From Taeniopygia guttata (lineage: Eukaryota > Chordata > Aves > Passeriformes > Estrildidae): a stretch of 64,000 nt of DNA. Positions 1-13,200 of this stretch are shown here, piece after piece (position 1 is the first letter of the stretch; each line of letters begins with the position of its first letter). The translations under genes and the position numbers were made by a program. The notes beneath the pieces are model-generated. The model was not told where the DNA came from. It ran no database searches and saw nothing but the letters and a program-made list of their open reading frames with translations. Where the stretch lies: assembly GCF_048771995.1 (NCBI RefSeq), contig NC_133063.1:69631514-69695513 (forward strand). Direction: 5' to 3'.

Positions 1-1252
1 TACTAAAATAGAAATTGTACTTTGTATGTATTTCTTCTGAACACAGAATGAGATGAAAAAAGTTTGTCAGACCATTCTAGTCTTTCTAAAATTTTGTGGA
101 CTTCCTCTTGTCCTTGAGCATAGAGCAACATTCCCAACAGTGTCTGAATCATGTGATTTCCACTCCATTAGGGCAAAGGTCTAAGTACCTAATGTGAACC
201 ACGATTTCTTAATTTTTACAACTGTAGAGCCTTCTGTGAGATTCAGAGCATTTGGAGGTCCTCTCTGTCTGCTTGGGCACAGTCTCATTTTATTTTCACT
301 CCTGTTTCTCTTGGTTTTTAAATCTGGAGACTGCAAGAATATAGGTATCTCTTTCCATTGCACTGATTTTACTGCTGTCTGCCACTACTGCTCTTTCTAT
401 AAACAAGTATTATGTGGGGTTTTTTTTCTGAGCTGGATGAAGACCTTTTAGTTCAGTGGACTTTGGTACGCATTTTGAAGCAGTTTATTTCTAAAGAAAC
501 AAAATTAATAGCCTTTAAAACATTGCAAGCTGAATTCTAATAAAAATTTCAAAAATTACTAATCCAGCACTGGTATTCATGGGCAAGAAGATAACCAAAT
601 AACTTTCTGACTTCCTGAATATTTTCCTAGAGAAGATGTGTCTGCTTTAATATGGAAATCGTTCTCAAGAGTACATGTCTTTGTGACTCACCATTGTAAT
701 GGTTTTTGCTTTGTTGTTACTGTTCCTTTGAAGATTGTGTTACTGCATGTGCTCTTCATTTTTTATTGGAAATACTTCCTTTGGTAATTTGTGCTGTTAG
801 TATTTACATTACAATGCGTTTGAAATCTTCATGGTTTTGTGTGAAGAAAATAATCTGATATTGAAACTTCATTCTAACAAAATTTAAGGTTAAGTAAGCA
901 GAATTTTAGACATACTGTAACCCTTCCTAGACTTAATTCTAAGACTGTAGTATGAAAGATACTGTATTATAGGTGCTTTTATTGCCAACACGTATCTAGG
1001 ATCCCTTACTGATAATAATTCTCCTGAATTATTTTTACTGGATAGAAAAACTATTGCATTCATGCAACTTTAGTTCTACCATCCAGTGTGAGAAGAATGC
1101 TGAAGCCAGATGGACAATATGCCGGAAGTAACTGTGATGCACCGTAAAGCATTACTGTTTGTCAATTTTTATAGGAAGTATTTCAGTAATTCTGAGTCTT
1201 ACTAAAGTAAGTAGTTTCTTTTTTCCCTTATGTTTCTGAGTGTTTTTGATAG
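1..1252 (+). other. RIC1 intron (partial), no exon seen
   Basis: AT-rich sequence upstream of the first visible RIC1 exon. Neither strand shows an open frame resembling RIC1 or another protein family. The short frames present lack coding character. It is read as the intron preceding the antepenultimate coding exon, because the exon at 1,253 opens with an acceptor (TTTTTGATAG) and in phase 1. Confidence 0.7.
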
Positions 1253-2329
1253 GTGATGAATGCAGCATTGGTTCAGCAACGGACCTGACTGAAACAAGTT
1301 CTATGGTGGATGGAGACTGGACCATAGTGGATGAAAACTTCTCCAGTCTAAGTTTAACTCAGTCAGAGCTTGAGCAGCTCTCTCTAGAGCTGGCCAGTAA
1401 AGGGCCACACAAGTCACAGGTGCAGCTGCGGTAAGTAATGACACCTTTGAGACTGAGAATTGCTGGCAATGCAGTATTTGGAGAAAGAAACAATCTACAC
1501 AATCACGCTGCAGTTATTGTCTTGGGAGTAGAAAAATAAACAGCCTTTCTTTCCATGTAGGTACTTGCTACATATCTTCATGGAAGCAGGATGTCTGGAT
1601 TGGTGTGTTGTCATAGGCCTTATTCTCAGAGAATCTTCAGTTATCAACCAGGTTTTCAGTATCATGCAGTCCTCTGATATTGATGGAGAAATCTGTCAGA
1701 ATATCAAGACTGGCCTAGATGCTGTTGACAAGTGGGCCTCTACGGATTGGTAAGTGTTACTGTCCACCGTCATATTAATTTGAGCTGTAGTTTGTTACCT
1801 AAAAAGTAACTTTGAGTTATTACTGTAGCCTTAGATGAAACCTCACTTCAGAAAGTTGTAATCAAACTGGGAAAAACCCCAAAACATGAACTAAACTGAA
1901 ACAAACCCAGAGCAACCAGCTTTCCAACTTCTATTGTTTGATCAGGGTTGCCCTTTTATTTATAAACATTTCTGCTTTTCAGGCACATGACAGAAGTACT
2001 GATTTTAATTCATTAATGGTGTTCCGTCTCATTCTCTTCCTAGCCCTGGGTACAAGCCATTTCTAAGTATCATCAAACCACAGATCCAGAAACTAAATGA
2101 AATAGTAGAAGAGCAAGTACAACCAGAAGCGTTTCAGCCAGTGAATCCTTCTAAGGCTCCTGAACAAGCAAACCCAAGAGCTGAGGAAAGCAGGACTTCA
2201 TGTAGCCATGGCACTAATCCTCTGAGTGATGCTGGCAGCAGCAATGCAAGCAGACATGAAGAGGACAAGGCTAAGACAGAGGATGAGGATTCATTCCAAG
2301 AAGGCAGTTACGACTGTGTTGTGTCTTAA
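1253..2329 (+). CDS. RIC1: RIC1, C-terminal part (last three coding exons)
   Basis: RIC1 partners RGP1 in the guanine-nucleotide exchange complex that activates RAB6A at the Golgi for endosome-to-Golgi retrograde transport (family knowledge). Exons are 1,253-1,430, 1,561-1,749 and 2,044-2,329. All introns are GT-AG and the phases agree: CG|G makes Arg before YLLHIF, and TG|C makes Cys before PGYKPF. Together they encode about 217 residues of a protein of roughly 1,400. Recognisable stretches are GDECSIGSATDLTE, MVDGDWTIVDENFS, HKSQVQLRYLLHIFMEAG and GYKPFLSIIKPQIQKLNE, close to mammalian RIC1 as remembered. The tail after the helical part (from about 2,140) is acidic, Ser-rich and probably disordered, ending DCVVS before TAA. 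The N-terminal WD40 region lies outside the window. The family call is very secure; nothing looks broken. Confidence 0.96.
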
Positions 2330-3920
2330 ATGGAAGGAACTACCTCCATTTGTTCAGGTGTGAAAGGAAGCTAACCAGCTCTTAGATCTGCTTCTGTGTT
2401 TTGAATTTGACTCTTTTTTTGTTTGTTTTGGTTTTTTAATATTTCAATCTTTGAAATTTTTAGTGGGGATAACTAAACATCAGTTTCATATAACAATTTC
2501 AAAAGGAGGCATGATTCTTTTTTGATGCAGTGGCCAGACTGCAGCTTTACATTTTGATACTTTAAATATGTGGGAGAATGAACACACATGGAGACAAATT
2601 CAGCCAATGTTCATCAGTACCTTTACATCACCAACACGTTCTGAAGAAGCTACTTATATCTCGAGTTTAAAAGGTGAAGAGGGGATTAAATATAAAAACT
2701 GTTTCCTTTGCAGCTTGCCTGCCTAATAAATGTCTGATCAATGCAGTTCGGATTGGTTTGATACTGATATTTTGTATTAAAGAACTGTAAAATATATTGT
2801 ATGTTTTTGTGAATAATCTTGTACAAATACTCAAGACTGTACCATATTTGGAGGTACCTGTGTGTATTTGCATGTTTCTGGATGACTAGTAAAGTTAAAG
2901 CAGAGTTGCACTTCTTTCTGGATGAGGCATACTTTACTGACCTAACACTGAACAAGGTGGCTTACCTGCTTTTTACTGCCACTTAACAGATCTTGTAGTT
3001 GGGTTAGGGGACTGCTGAAGGTTATTTATTTCTTTGTAAATTCTTTTCTGATAAATGGATTTTTAAAATGTAAATAATCATCATATACTCTTGCTATGGA
3101 AAACTAGCTTAACAGCTCATACTTAAACATTTTTCAAACATTTTATAATATGCATACTTCTAAGACATATTTAACTTTCGTACAATGTTATGAAAACCTG
3201 GCTGCAGAAGTCTGTTGCTTTGAGGTACTTATTTTTTCTAGCTGCTGTCCCTATGTAATAACTACCTGTAACAGTATTAATTTAGATATTAGCTTGTTTG
3301 TACTGTGCAATCTGAACAAAAATGCAACATTACTCATTTTATACATGATAAACTAGTTTATTTTTTATAACATCACTTGATTACTGACATGGACCAAACT
3401 AGTCATCGTAGGGTAGTTACAGCATCTGTTGCATTTCTAGTGTAGTTACTAAATGCACATCCATTTAAACTCTGAAATTAACACTATTCACAATTAAGTT
3501 TTAAATAAATTGTAGTTTCATCATCTTTATTTTCTTTGTAGATAAGATCAAGTGCTTTAAAATGTACATATATTAAACTGCTTTAGAATGGCTTTCCTAA
3601 GCCAATACAACCAGTACAAGTGCAATAATTGCGAGTATTACGTGGAAAGCTGGAGCTATTAATGAATGCAACTTGAACTTCATTTTAAGAGTTGAAACTT
3701 GAGGCTGAAGTTAGAGGAAAGAAACTCAGTCTGAGTCCCAGCATTAAGCTTATTCTGCATCGTAGCTACTGGTTACAGATAATGTCTATCATACCTACAA
3801 GTCTGTTGTGACCTGACGTCAAAATTCATTATTGTTTTAAGGGGATAATACTTAAAGCTTTTTTATTATAAAGAAACCTGCTTAATCTATGTTAAATAAA
3901 AACTGTACTTCAAGTTAATA
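2330..3920 (+). other. RIC1 3'UTR (approximate end)
   Basis: AT-rich non-coding sequence follows the RIC1 stop. Several AATAAA hexamers occur, for example near 2,725, near 3,505 and at 3,895-3,900. The last is followed by a GT-rich stretch (TTTTTCTGTGGTTCTGTGG), as expected downstream of a cleavage site, so it is the preferred distal poly(A) signal. Alternative shorter 3' ends are likely. The end position is an inference; transcript data would settle it. Confidence 0.5.
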
Positions 3921-4424
3921 TTTTTCTGTGGTTCTGTGGTAATGATAAGCCAAGCCCATTCTGGTCAGCATTCTGCTGTTTAGGTTTTGGATTTGTGCAA
4001 GTAAAACATACATTGACTGATATATTAACATTCTTAATATTCATATCATACAACTGTGCTACTGTTGTTTAGCAGGTAAAGCTTTTTAGTTGTGAAATTT
4101 TAAAAGTTTGTACTTCTTTAGTAGTAATTAATCTCTATGCAAATCTTACGTGCTAATTTTGTATTTTGATTTCACTGCTGTTATACACCTGTAATTAAAA
4201 GACAAATGTATTCAACTTTACTTGAAGTTACTCCTATGAAAAATAACTATTTCTGACTTCAAGACATTCAGGTAGGCCATCTTAGAGAGACAAAGCTCTC
4301 AGAGAAACCACCTGATATAATTGTTTTTTTATACTCCTGTGGCTTGTTTTTTACAGGAAGGAATCAAACCTTTACCTTATTAGTGCATCTTCGAAGTTAC
4401 ATCCACCTGCTGCTGTGAAAGAGA

Positions 4425-5400
4425 TGTAGTGGGTTTAGGTGGCAAGGGTCTGGTAGCAAGGGGGGGGCTAAATCAGACAGAGCCAGTTCCAGCAGACACA
4501 GCCTGGTGCCTTCTCTCCATAATGTATTTAACAAGGAGTAAAAAATGCTGTAGAGGGTGAGGAAGAGTCTTGCAGGCAGCCAGGCCTGTAAAGGAGGATA
4601 AGGAGGTGGTATTCAAGGCACTGGAACAGAGATTCCCTGCAGCCTGTGGCTCTGTGCAAGTAAACACACACATTAAATGATACACCAAGAGTCTTGCTCA
4701 TTAGCCTCTTAACTGCCGTGGTGCTGCTTGGCAGCTCAGTCCTTTTAGATGATGGGGAAGCAGCCTCTACACCTGCAACACACTGTGGAGCCTGCTGGAG
4801 CAGATACCCACAGTGGCAGTCTTGGAGCACCCACAAGCAGCTGGATGGATGAGCCCTGAAGGAAGTTGCAGCCCAAAGAGCCCACACAAGAGCAGGATTC
4901 TGGCAGGAACTGTGGACCACAGGGATCCATGCTGGAACAATCTCTTCGTGAAGGTCCACTCCAGCAAGAGAAGGATCCACTTTGAAGCAGTTTATGAGAG
5001 ACTATCCCATGGAGTGGACCGCATGCTGGAGCAGGGCAGTAGTGAGGAGAGGAAGGAAGCAGAGAGTAAATGTTACAGACTGACCGCGACTTGACTCTTA
5101 ACTGACCATCCCCAGTTCTTCTACACCACTGCGAGAGAGAATGTAGAAGAGTGAATCTGGGAAGGAAGCGGAGGTTGGGGGGAAGTATTTGGTTATCATA
5201 TTTTAATTTTAATTGGTAATAAAATTATTTTTCCAAGGCCAGTTTGTTTAATCTGTTGTGGGGACCAGTGAGTAATGAGTAATGAGTCCCTGTCTCAACC
5301 CATGAATTTTCTGATCCCATTTTCTCCTCCTGGTCTGCTGAGAGGAGAGTGTCAGCAGTTTGGTAGGTACCTACTTGCTACCTAGGGTTAACCCTCTGCA
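4425..5400 (+). mobile_element. Solo LTR of an endogenous retrovirus (fossil), plus orientation
   Basis: The element begins TGTAGTGGGTTTAGGTGGCAAGG and ends near GGGTTAACCCTCTGCA. It has the layout of a common avian LTR. There is a 5' TGTAGTGGGTTT edge and a G-run. Next come imperfect repeats around CCATGCTGGAGCA, then a CAGACTGACCGCGACTTGACT block. An AATTGGTAATAAAATTA poly(A)-signal block (AATAAA at 5,218-5,223) follows, and then a GTGGGGACC..GAGTAATGAGT region. No internal coding region flanks it, so it is a solo LTR left by LTR-LTR recombination. Divergence from the remembered family form is considerable, suggesting an old insertion. AAAGA occurs near both edges and may be a target duplication, but the edges are not exact. 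Confidence 0.7.
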
Positions 5401-8190
5401 AAAGATCTAATCATCTACAGATGTGCACTATTTAACTAAAAATAGGAAAAACGGGCCACTTAACCAGTTGAGGATAAACATTTTTATGGACTTCCAACAT
5501 GCTGACACTCTTTTCATTTTATGTATCCAGCTCACATAAAACTGGCTGATGTAAGATTTCCTCCTTCACAACAATTTGCACATCATCACATTTTCTTGAT
5601 CTGTTTCTCACCTGTGCAAAACTGTCTCAGAAAAACAGGAATAATACTCTATATTTCTTGCTATGAGATCCTTTCATGCTGGGTATACTTACAAAACTGC
5701 TTCAATCAAGTTGCATTTCTGAAAGTAATTTTTCACTATCACTTTTGTCAATCCAGGTAAGCTAATTTTTCCTCAGCATGTTTTATGTCAAAGAAACCAG
5801 TTCAAATGGTTTTAAAGCCACAGTGTCTCTAAGCTATAGGTTTGAGACCCACTGTTAAGTAAGCAGAAATACCTGAATTTATAATCTAGCCAGAACCTCC
5901 TTGTACACAAAGGAGGCCCTTTTCACAATAAACTGAAGGGAGAAGTTGCCTGTGTCTGAAGGGTAACTTGCTGAGGGTGATAAGCTGGCTGGCTGGCTTC
6001 AACTGGAGGATGGATTTCCCACAAGTAAGACGGAACATAAAGGCAACAGCTGCAACCTACTGTATCAGCTTCCTATCCTAGAGCTGAACACTGTCAAAGT
6101 ACTCTAGTAGGCAGTGACAGGAATGGCAGCACAGGGTGAGTGGTGTAAGTCATCCCAGTGTCTCAGCAGACAAAAGAGAGACAAACTGGTTGAGTGTTCT
6201 ATTTATCACATAGCCCCTGAAATGGAAAACTCTTTGGGCTTACTTATTCAGAAAGCACTGAGAGAAGACTTCTAAAAGTCCACAGTTGGAGCCTACAGCT
6301 ACTACATAGAAGACACAGGGCACCTAACTAGTCTTTCCTTTTTTCAAGTTATTGTTTCCTATCCAAAAAACTCCAAACCCCACAAAATAATCCAACAAAT
6401 ACAAAAGAATAAAACAAAAAAACCCACCAAACAATACAAAACAAAAACTTTGAAACAAAACAAACCAAGACCACTCAAACAGAACAAACCACCAGCTTCT
6501 CCCTTGAAAAAACATCTCCAAATAAACTCTTCATGAGCAGCTTTCTAAGATGGTTACTTAAATTCACCTGTATACTTACTGGCTTTGAAGCTTCTATTTT
6601 TTTCATTCTCAGAATAGATTGAAAGAACTATTCCTTTTTAGATGAATTATGGCTAGTTTTTAAGACTGACTCATCTTTCTGCAACTGAATTTTTTAAAAA
6701 AATGTTTGCTAAGGAGCACTGATGCTTGACATCCTGCTTGAAATACAGATCTCCCTAAACTGGCTTGTACTTCCTGCTCAAGACTCTGCTTTAATGCTTA
6801 GCATGTTCTCAAGCTGCACCCACAGCTTTGATAGAACCATGAAGAGCTGCAGCCCAACAGAACCTCTTCCACAGTGAACAGAAGAGCCTGGCTAATTTCC
6901 AGGATCAGTTTATCCTCCAAGACTGAAAGGGATTTACATGAAGGTTGAGAATTAATGTTCTGTCTTCAAAATGGAAGCCACAGTTACATAAATTGACACA
7001 AACCACAAAACCGAGGCTTACTGATCTTGCCTGTCTTCCTACCATTCTCTACCAAGACCACATACTAAGTTCTAAAACGGGTCATCCTGCAGGTCCCTTC
7101 CAATTATCAAAAGTCAGGTTATGTTCAGCCCTCAAGGGAGAAAAGTATGGAACAGCTTTGCCATGCAGGCAAACTGTTCTTCAGCTATGTCCCACCTGCT
7201 ACAACTACCTCTGTATAGACTTGCTAGATCTCTATTTGATTAGTGTTTCTCCAGGAGAACTGCAATCCAACACAGACTGACAGACATTTAAGACAGGTCT
7301 TACTAGCACAGAACAGCCCCACTCAGCTCAATAGTCTCTCAGTTTGTGTCTGATAGCTGAAATTTTCCTGTTCATTGCACCTATCCCAACACTTCTTTCT
7401 TCAAATGCATGTTTCTGCTTGACAATCTTGAAGGTACAGGGACACACGTAAGGATGCACTAGATTGTGTAACAACAACATGTAGGGACTTCCTTTACTTA
7501 AATTGATAAAGTGCTTAGTACTCAGCTTCAGAAATATGTATTTTAATAGAAAACATAGTAGATTCTCAAATCCATAAAAATGAGGGAAAAAGAGAAGAAA
7601 GCAATTTAGAAAATGCTGTGGATGTAAATTGTTTCCAATGAGCATAAGGCAATTCTAACCATTTACTGCCTCTACTAAGAATAAATAATGTTTCTACTCT
7701 ACGTCCTTGTATCCTTAAAGTTACGAGCTGCTTGCATTTCATACATTTCAAAGAGTAAATCACACAATGCTTTTTTAGAAGTAGTAACCCACAGTAACAG
7801 AAGACTTATCTGCTTATACTTGAATAGGGAAGCAGATGGACACAAACAGTGAATTTTTCCATGCTGTTTTTTTTGTCACAGGTTAACAATAAAACTGGTC
7901 TCAACAATCAGTTTTGCAAAGAATACTTAGCTTGGCTACCAGTGACTCCTCTGTATCACATCTTTTTCAAAAACCACCTTCCTCTCCAGGAAACCAGCCA
8001 GAATTCCCATTTTAACTTTTCTCAGCTCAGATGATTTTTGCATTCTTTGGCCAAGCTTATCTTCCACACAGCTCTAAACACTACCTGTCTAACCCAGCAC
8101 CTCTTAGCAGTGTTTCCATCCCAAGGTCAAGTAAAACATTACTGCAATGAATGAAAATTCAAATATATAGCCTTTAATCATGCTAAAAAT
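5401..8190. other. Intergenic spacer between the RIC1 and ERMP1 3' ends
   Basis: No exon, RNA gene or recognisable repeat was seen here apart from the A/C-rich tract at 6,361-6,500. Open frames are short and lack family features. This is the interval between two convergent genes. Confidence 0.6.
6361..6500 (+). repeat. A/C-rich low-complexity tract
   Basis: About 140 bases composed almost only of A and C on the plus strand, made of irregular units such as CAAAA, AACCC and ACCAA. It is not a perfect microsatellite. Similar tracts recur at 18,524-18,672, 19,248-19,316, 21,925-22,080, 57,831-57,868 and 63,278-63,372. Confidence 0.75.
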
Positions 8191-8194
8191 CAAG

Positions 8195-10235
8195 TCACCA
8201 ATAAAGTTTTGCTTTTATTTACAAAGACAGAAATTTGCAACAAACCAGACACACTTCATAATAAATTTATTTAACAAAGATTAAATCCTGAGACAGCAGA
8301 AGTTATTGCTTCACTTAAAAAGTTTCAGAAGTTGCCAACAGGCATTTTTATGTTTTTGGCTCCCAGTATGAATTCTTCACACAGCACTTCCAAAGCTTTG
8401 AATCATAAGCAAAACTCAAAACTGAGGAAGATGGCAAATATCAGTGCAGCTTTAGTTAATTAGCTGTGCATCAGCTAGAGTACAGTACAACACATTTGTT
8501 GAGACTCACGAAACAGGAGTTTTAGTTCATAACTCTGATTTTCAAATAATTAATAGCACATTTAAATAATACAGGGATTATACTTTCAAATCAGATACAA
8601 TCGAGTGATGATTAATGCACATTAATGTATAAACCCACAGGTTTTAAGGTACTGATGGCCAGTTCATTATGATTACAGTAACTAAACCTCTTACCCTAGC
8701 CCATGAGTTGACAATCTTTGTTAACGTCCCTTGCATCAATGACACTGGTTCTTTCCACTATTACACACAACTACAAAACAATCCAAAGGAAAAATTCTTG
8801 ACAGGAGAGTTGTTATCCATCACAGCTCACACAAATTAACTGTCACACAATTTTCTTTCATGTGCTCTGCAAACTCACCAGTCCTAGCATGTTTCTACTT
8901 GAAATGATGATGCCTGCACAAAATCTGCTCTGCACGACATTAGGCAATACTCATGAGATTAAAAAAAAATATTTAAATTTGTAGCGTGGTATTCATATAG
9001 CCAAATTTTTTATATATAATTTGGAAAAAAACATTAAGTTCCTTCAGATACACCAAGTTCTTTGAATTCCAGAAATTACCCTTAACTATTTAAGCACTGC
9101 ACTAAAAACCCTCAAAAATCTGGTAAGTACAAAAAAAGAGGTCAGTAGCTTCTGATTTCAAAGCTTGCCAATTAAAATTGGAAGATACTCTAAAATACAG
9201 CCATTTATAAAATCGATCCTTTGAAAATAAAATAAGAGCAATCCATAATATTAGACATCTTTACAAAATTACTCTATTAGGTGCTTTTCCTTAAGGAAAG
9301 GAAACTTTATTTTAAAAAATAGTAAAATGTATTAGGAAGTGCAATATTGACACACTACCAAAGAAGTTTCTCCAAAGGAGATACCAAAATTAGCCAATTA
9401 TAATAAATTGGAAAGAAACTTAAAATTTAGAGTAGATTAGTTATAAGACATCCACTTAAAGGAGTGAGAACTTAGCACTCTTATGTATGAGAGAGCAAGT
9501 CACACACTCTTGTGCTGATAATGAAAGATCCAAATAGGAACAAAACCACAAGATGGTAGTTAGACTGAACTAAGCCACTCATGCTGTAACACCAAAGAGA
9601 CAGGAAAAGGGGTAGAACTAAGTTTTTTAACAGAAACATACAATTTGGGTAAACAATTACCACATCCCATCATAATATTGATTCTTTGCATTGTGCATTT
9701 GCCAAGGACTCAACACAACCTACATGAGTACCACAGCTTTCAGTGACTTCATCCAGTGACAAAAGTAATGTTCAGGACTTTGCCACCTCTGCCATGCTCC
9801 CACAGGAACAAACACCTTCTAGCTGGAGATCAGACTTGAATAGGACAGATAGGATTGGTAGGTTATACTCCATGTATCAGTGAAGTAAGGTTTTATTTTA
9901 CATAGTATCAAAATAAATCCATGAAGCCCTTCCATTACTATTGCCACTATTTATTATGCTAATATTACCTCATCAAGTGCAGTTTTCATTTTAAGAAACT
10001 CACTAGCCAAACTGCCACCTCAGTGGAAGAGCCAAGGTGAACTGCGTTCAGAAAAGTATCGTTATATCCCCAAGACAGCAGTAGCCTTTAAATAGTCAAA
10101 CTGCCAAAGAAACACCTTTTGCTGAAGTATTTTAAATTCTTGCTGAAGTCTCTGGCATCTTGTTACAAAGTGCTTGCCACAAGGGCATGCTGCATTAGAG
10201 ATAATCTTATTAGCCCCGCAGCATTGCTGTAAAAA
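8195..10235 (-). other. ERMP1 3'UTR (approximate)
   Basis: Non-coding AT-rich sequence runs downstream of the ERMP1 stop on the minus strand. AATAAA signals on the minus strand lie at 8,271-8,266 and 8,219-8,214, with others nearer the stop (for example near 9,310). The human transcript has a 3'UTR of around 2 kb as I remember it, which fits the distal pair. This is an inference only. Confidence 0.4.
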
Positions 10236-13200
10236 TTAGAAGACAAAAAGGTCATAGGTACATGACCAGCCAGAAGAAAACGTCCAGTCTGGAAACCTCT
10301 CCAGTAAGGCATAGAGTTGAGGTGACTTTTGATCTTCCCCGAAAAAGTAATGTGCTGCTATGGCGAGGGAGAGTATTCCATCAGAATGCTTCTCCGGGTC
10401 CTGAAAGTGAGAAAAGGACAACACAGTCTTTATGATTGTTCCTGACACTTAAACATGAGATCAATTCAGATGCAGTTTTCTACAGACAATATCTATGCAA
10501 CAAAATCCATCCTGCAGTTTTTTGTCCTCTACATTAAAATACTTCCTATCTTCAACATATCAGTCTGATTACATGACAAGTTCCATTTGAAATGAACTGG
10601 CAACCAGATGTTTAGATATTTAGTGCCTCTGATGTGTTGCACAGCTTCCACGTGCTCCTAAGTTCAGTAGCTGTTTTGCTGACAAATCAAGATAAGGACT
10701 CCAACACAGTATTTACACTGATCCTTCTATGGCAAATCCTGAGGATATGCAGCCTCTTCTGCTTAGCTTTGCCTCTATCAGACTTGCAAGGCTTGTCATA
10801 CTTGAGACTCCAGTCTACCTTATTGAGTACCCTCTGAGGATTATTTATGTTTAGGCAGCCTGGTGCAGGAAGGAAAACTGGACCTTCTGAACTTTCAAAG
10901 ATACCTGTAATAATTACTCAAAGGACAAGACACTGTTAAACCTACAGTAAAAACATACAGGTCTGCAAAAAATATTCCTCTGCAAGTTAGAAGGGTGGGG
11001 AGGCAGATCATAAATAAGCCTTGCTTCCAGCTGAAAATAACATAAAAGAAAATTTAGAAAACAAAGCTTTTAGATCTCTCTTCAGCTTCAAGACAGATAC
11101 ATTTTCCACCAAGGATCCTGTAATTTCCCAAAAACCAAGCAAACAAGAGAAAATAAAGGGAAAGAGAACTACTCATAATAATAATAAACTCTGAAATAAC
11201 AGTACTAAAGATAAAACTTCAAGAACTGTGAGGTTAAGATCAGAGAAATCAAAACTTATGATCAAAGACCATGTAGACAAGAAAAATATTTTTCCCTTGG
11301 CAGCCAAATTGGCGGACTACTCATGGAAAATACATGGGAGCTGATCTATAATGCTGACATATCAAAAGAGGGATACTAGAATTAAGATCTACCAAATAAA
11401 GCAAAGCATTAGGAAGTTACTGTGACATTTTTCACACAGGAATGCAGCCACGGTGGGAAGAGGGTGGACCAAGGCATCAGCAGGTTTCCAGCGGTGCCGC
11501 ACTCACCGTCAGTTCCACCCAGAAGTGCCAGGGAGCCGCGTGCAGCCCGCGGGAGTAGAACACGAAGTAGTCTCCCCCCAGGCTGGCGACCGGCATTCCA
11601 TCCCCAAGGGACCAGCGGGACAGCGCCGCGCCCGCGCGCGGCCGCACGTACAGGGACATGTGGCTGGGGCCTGCGGGGACAGGGACAGGTGGGACATGTG
11701 TCAGCGGGCAGAGGCAGAGACCCACCTGCCTTCCCACAGAACAGCAGGGCATCCCTGAACTACCATGCATGTCTTCCAAAGCATGACAGAAACCAGCCCT
11801 CTACAGAAGATGCTCCAATTTTTTCTAAGTACTGGGATAAGTGAGATAATGATGTAACAGAGGAATACAGGACATTTGATAATAAAAAAGATTAAAAAGT
11901 CTATACATATTAACATATAAAATGCTACAAGATCCAGTTTAGAAAAGACCTTCTGTAAAACAATCAAGATTTCCTCAAGACAGATGAGGTTACCAGTCCC
12001 AGAAATAAAAACTGCACGACACTACTCACAGCTTCTTATGTGCTATGAAACCGAATTAATCCATGCTAATTTCAGAAATCTTGTGAACAGCACTAGAACC
12101 TGCAGTAATGGAGTCAAAGCTTGATTTATTTCGGGCATAAAAATAAACACAGATCATAATCAGAAGCTTCAGTCACTCACCAGATACTTCAAAGCTTAAC
12201 CTCACAGAGTTCCAGGGTATCAGCTTCTTGGACAGAAGTCTAAACTGAATGGGGCTCCTTGGCAAAATTTCTGGAGCGGGAAGATACCAGTTTTTCCTGA
12301 GGAGAAAAAAAAGTTTCAAGTTATTCTCAATGCAACACCCTGAGGTACTAAACATTACAAGACAAGAAGTTTCTCCCTAGTACAGCTCACTGTGTTGCTA
12401 CTACGTGAATTATTCAAAAGGTGTTGATTCTAGCACAAGGCAGGTAAAATCAGCTTTTGGCCAGCCAAATATTTAAAGGGCATATTAATAGAAAAATAGT
12501 CACCAGTGAATCAATTCATTACCTTAATCTGCCTTAAATTACTAAACAAATGAGTGAGAATATTTTCACCTTCAAACAGCTAAACTTTTGCTCTCAAGAT
12601 TCTTGAGGTGTGAGAAACAGCCACAGCAGCTGGTTTCCTTCTGTGGAAACCTGCTACTCTAAAATCCTTTGCTGTCAGCTGCAGTGAAGGAAGGGAAGAA
12701 GAGAGATGACATATATCCTCCTCCTCTGAAGTTCCCTTTAAGAGGCCCCCCCTTCACCTTTTTCTCCACTGGTGCTTACATCTTATTTCCACACATCAAC
12801 TTCTACAGCTCCTGCAGCAGACCCATGGCAGAAGACACACCACCTGGGTAAAAGTTTGCCTTCTGAAGACGAAGGATTATTTACTTTTAGACCAAGATTA
12901 TGCCTAGTTTTTCTTTCCTTATATAAGTGAAATTGCATGAATGACCCCTGTATTTTGCAGTAAATGCTCAAGTGAAGCAAAGTTCACACGAACCGGAACA
13001 TGAAATGCACTGGCAGAATCCAAGGAAGGCCACAGAAGGGAGCCTGCTCCTCGCATGGAGTTCTAATGGTGTCATTGATTTCAGGTACATGGGGAGTTAT
13101 GTGAGATATGCCATTATAATCAAACCCATTAATCCATATACCAGAGTCACTTTTAACCACATTTCCATCTAGATCATGAAATCTTCTGCTTGTATGCTAG

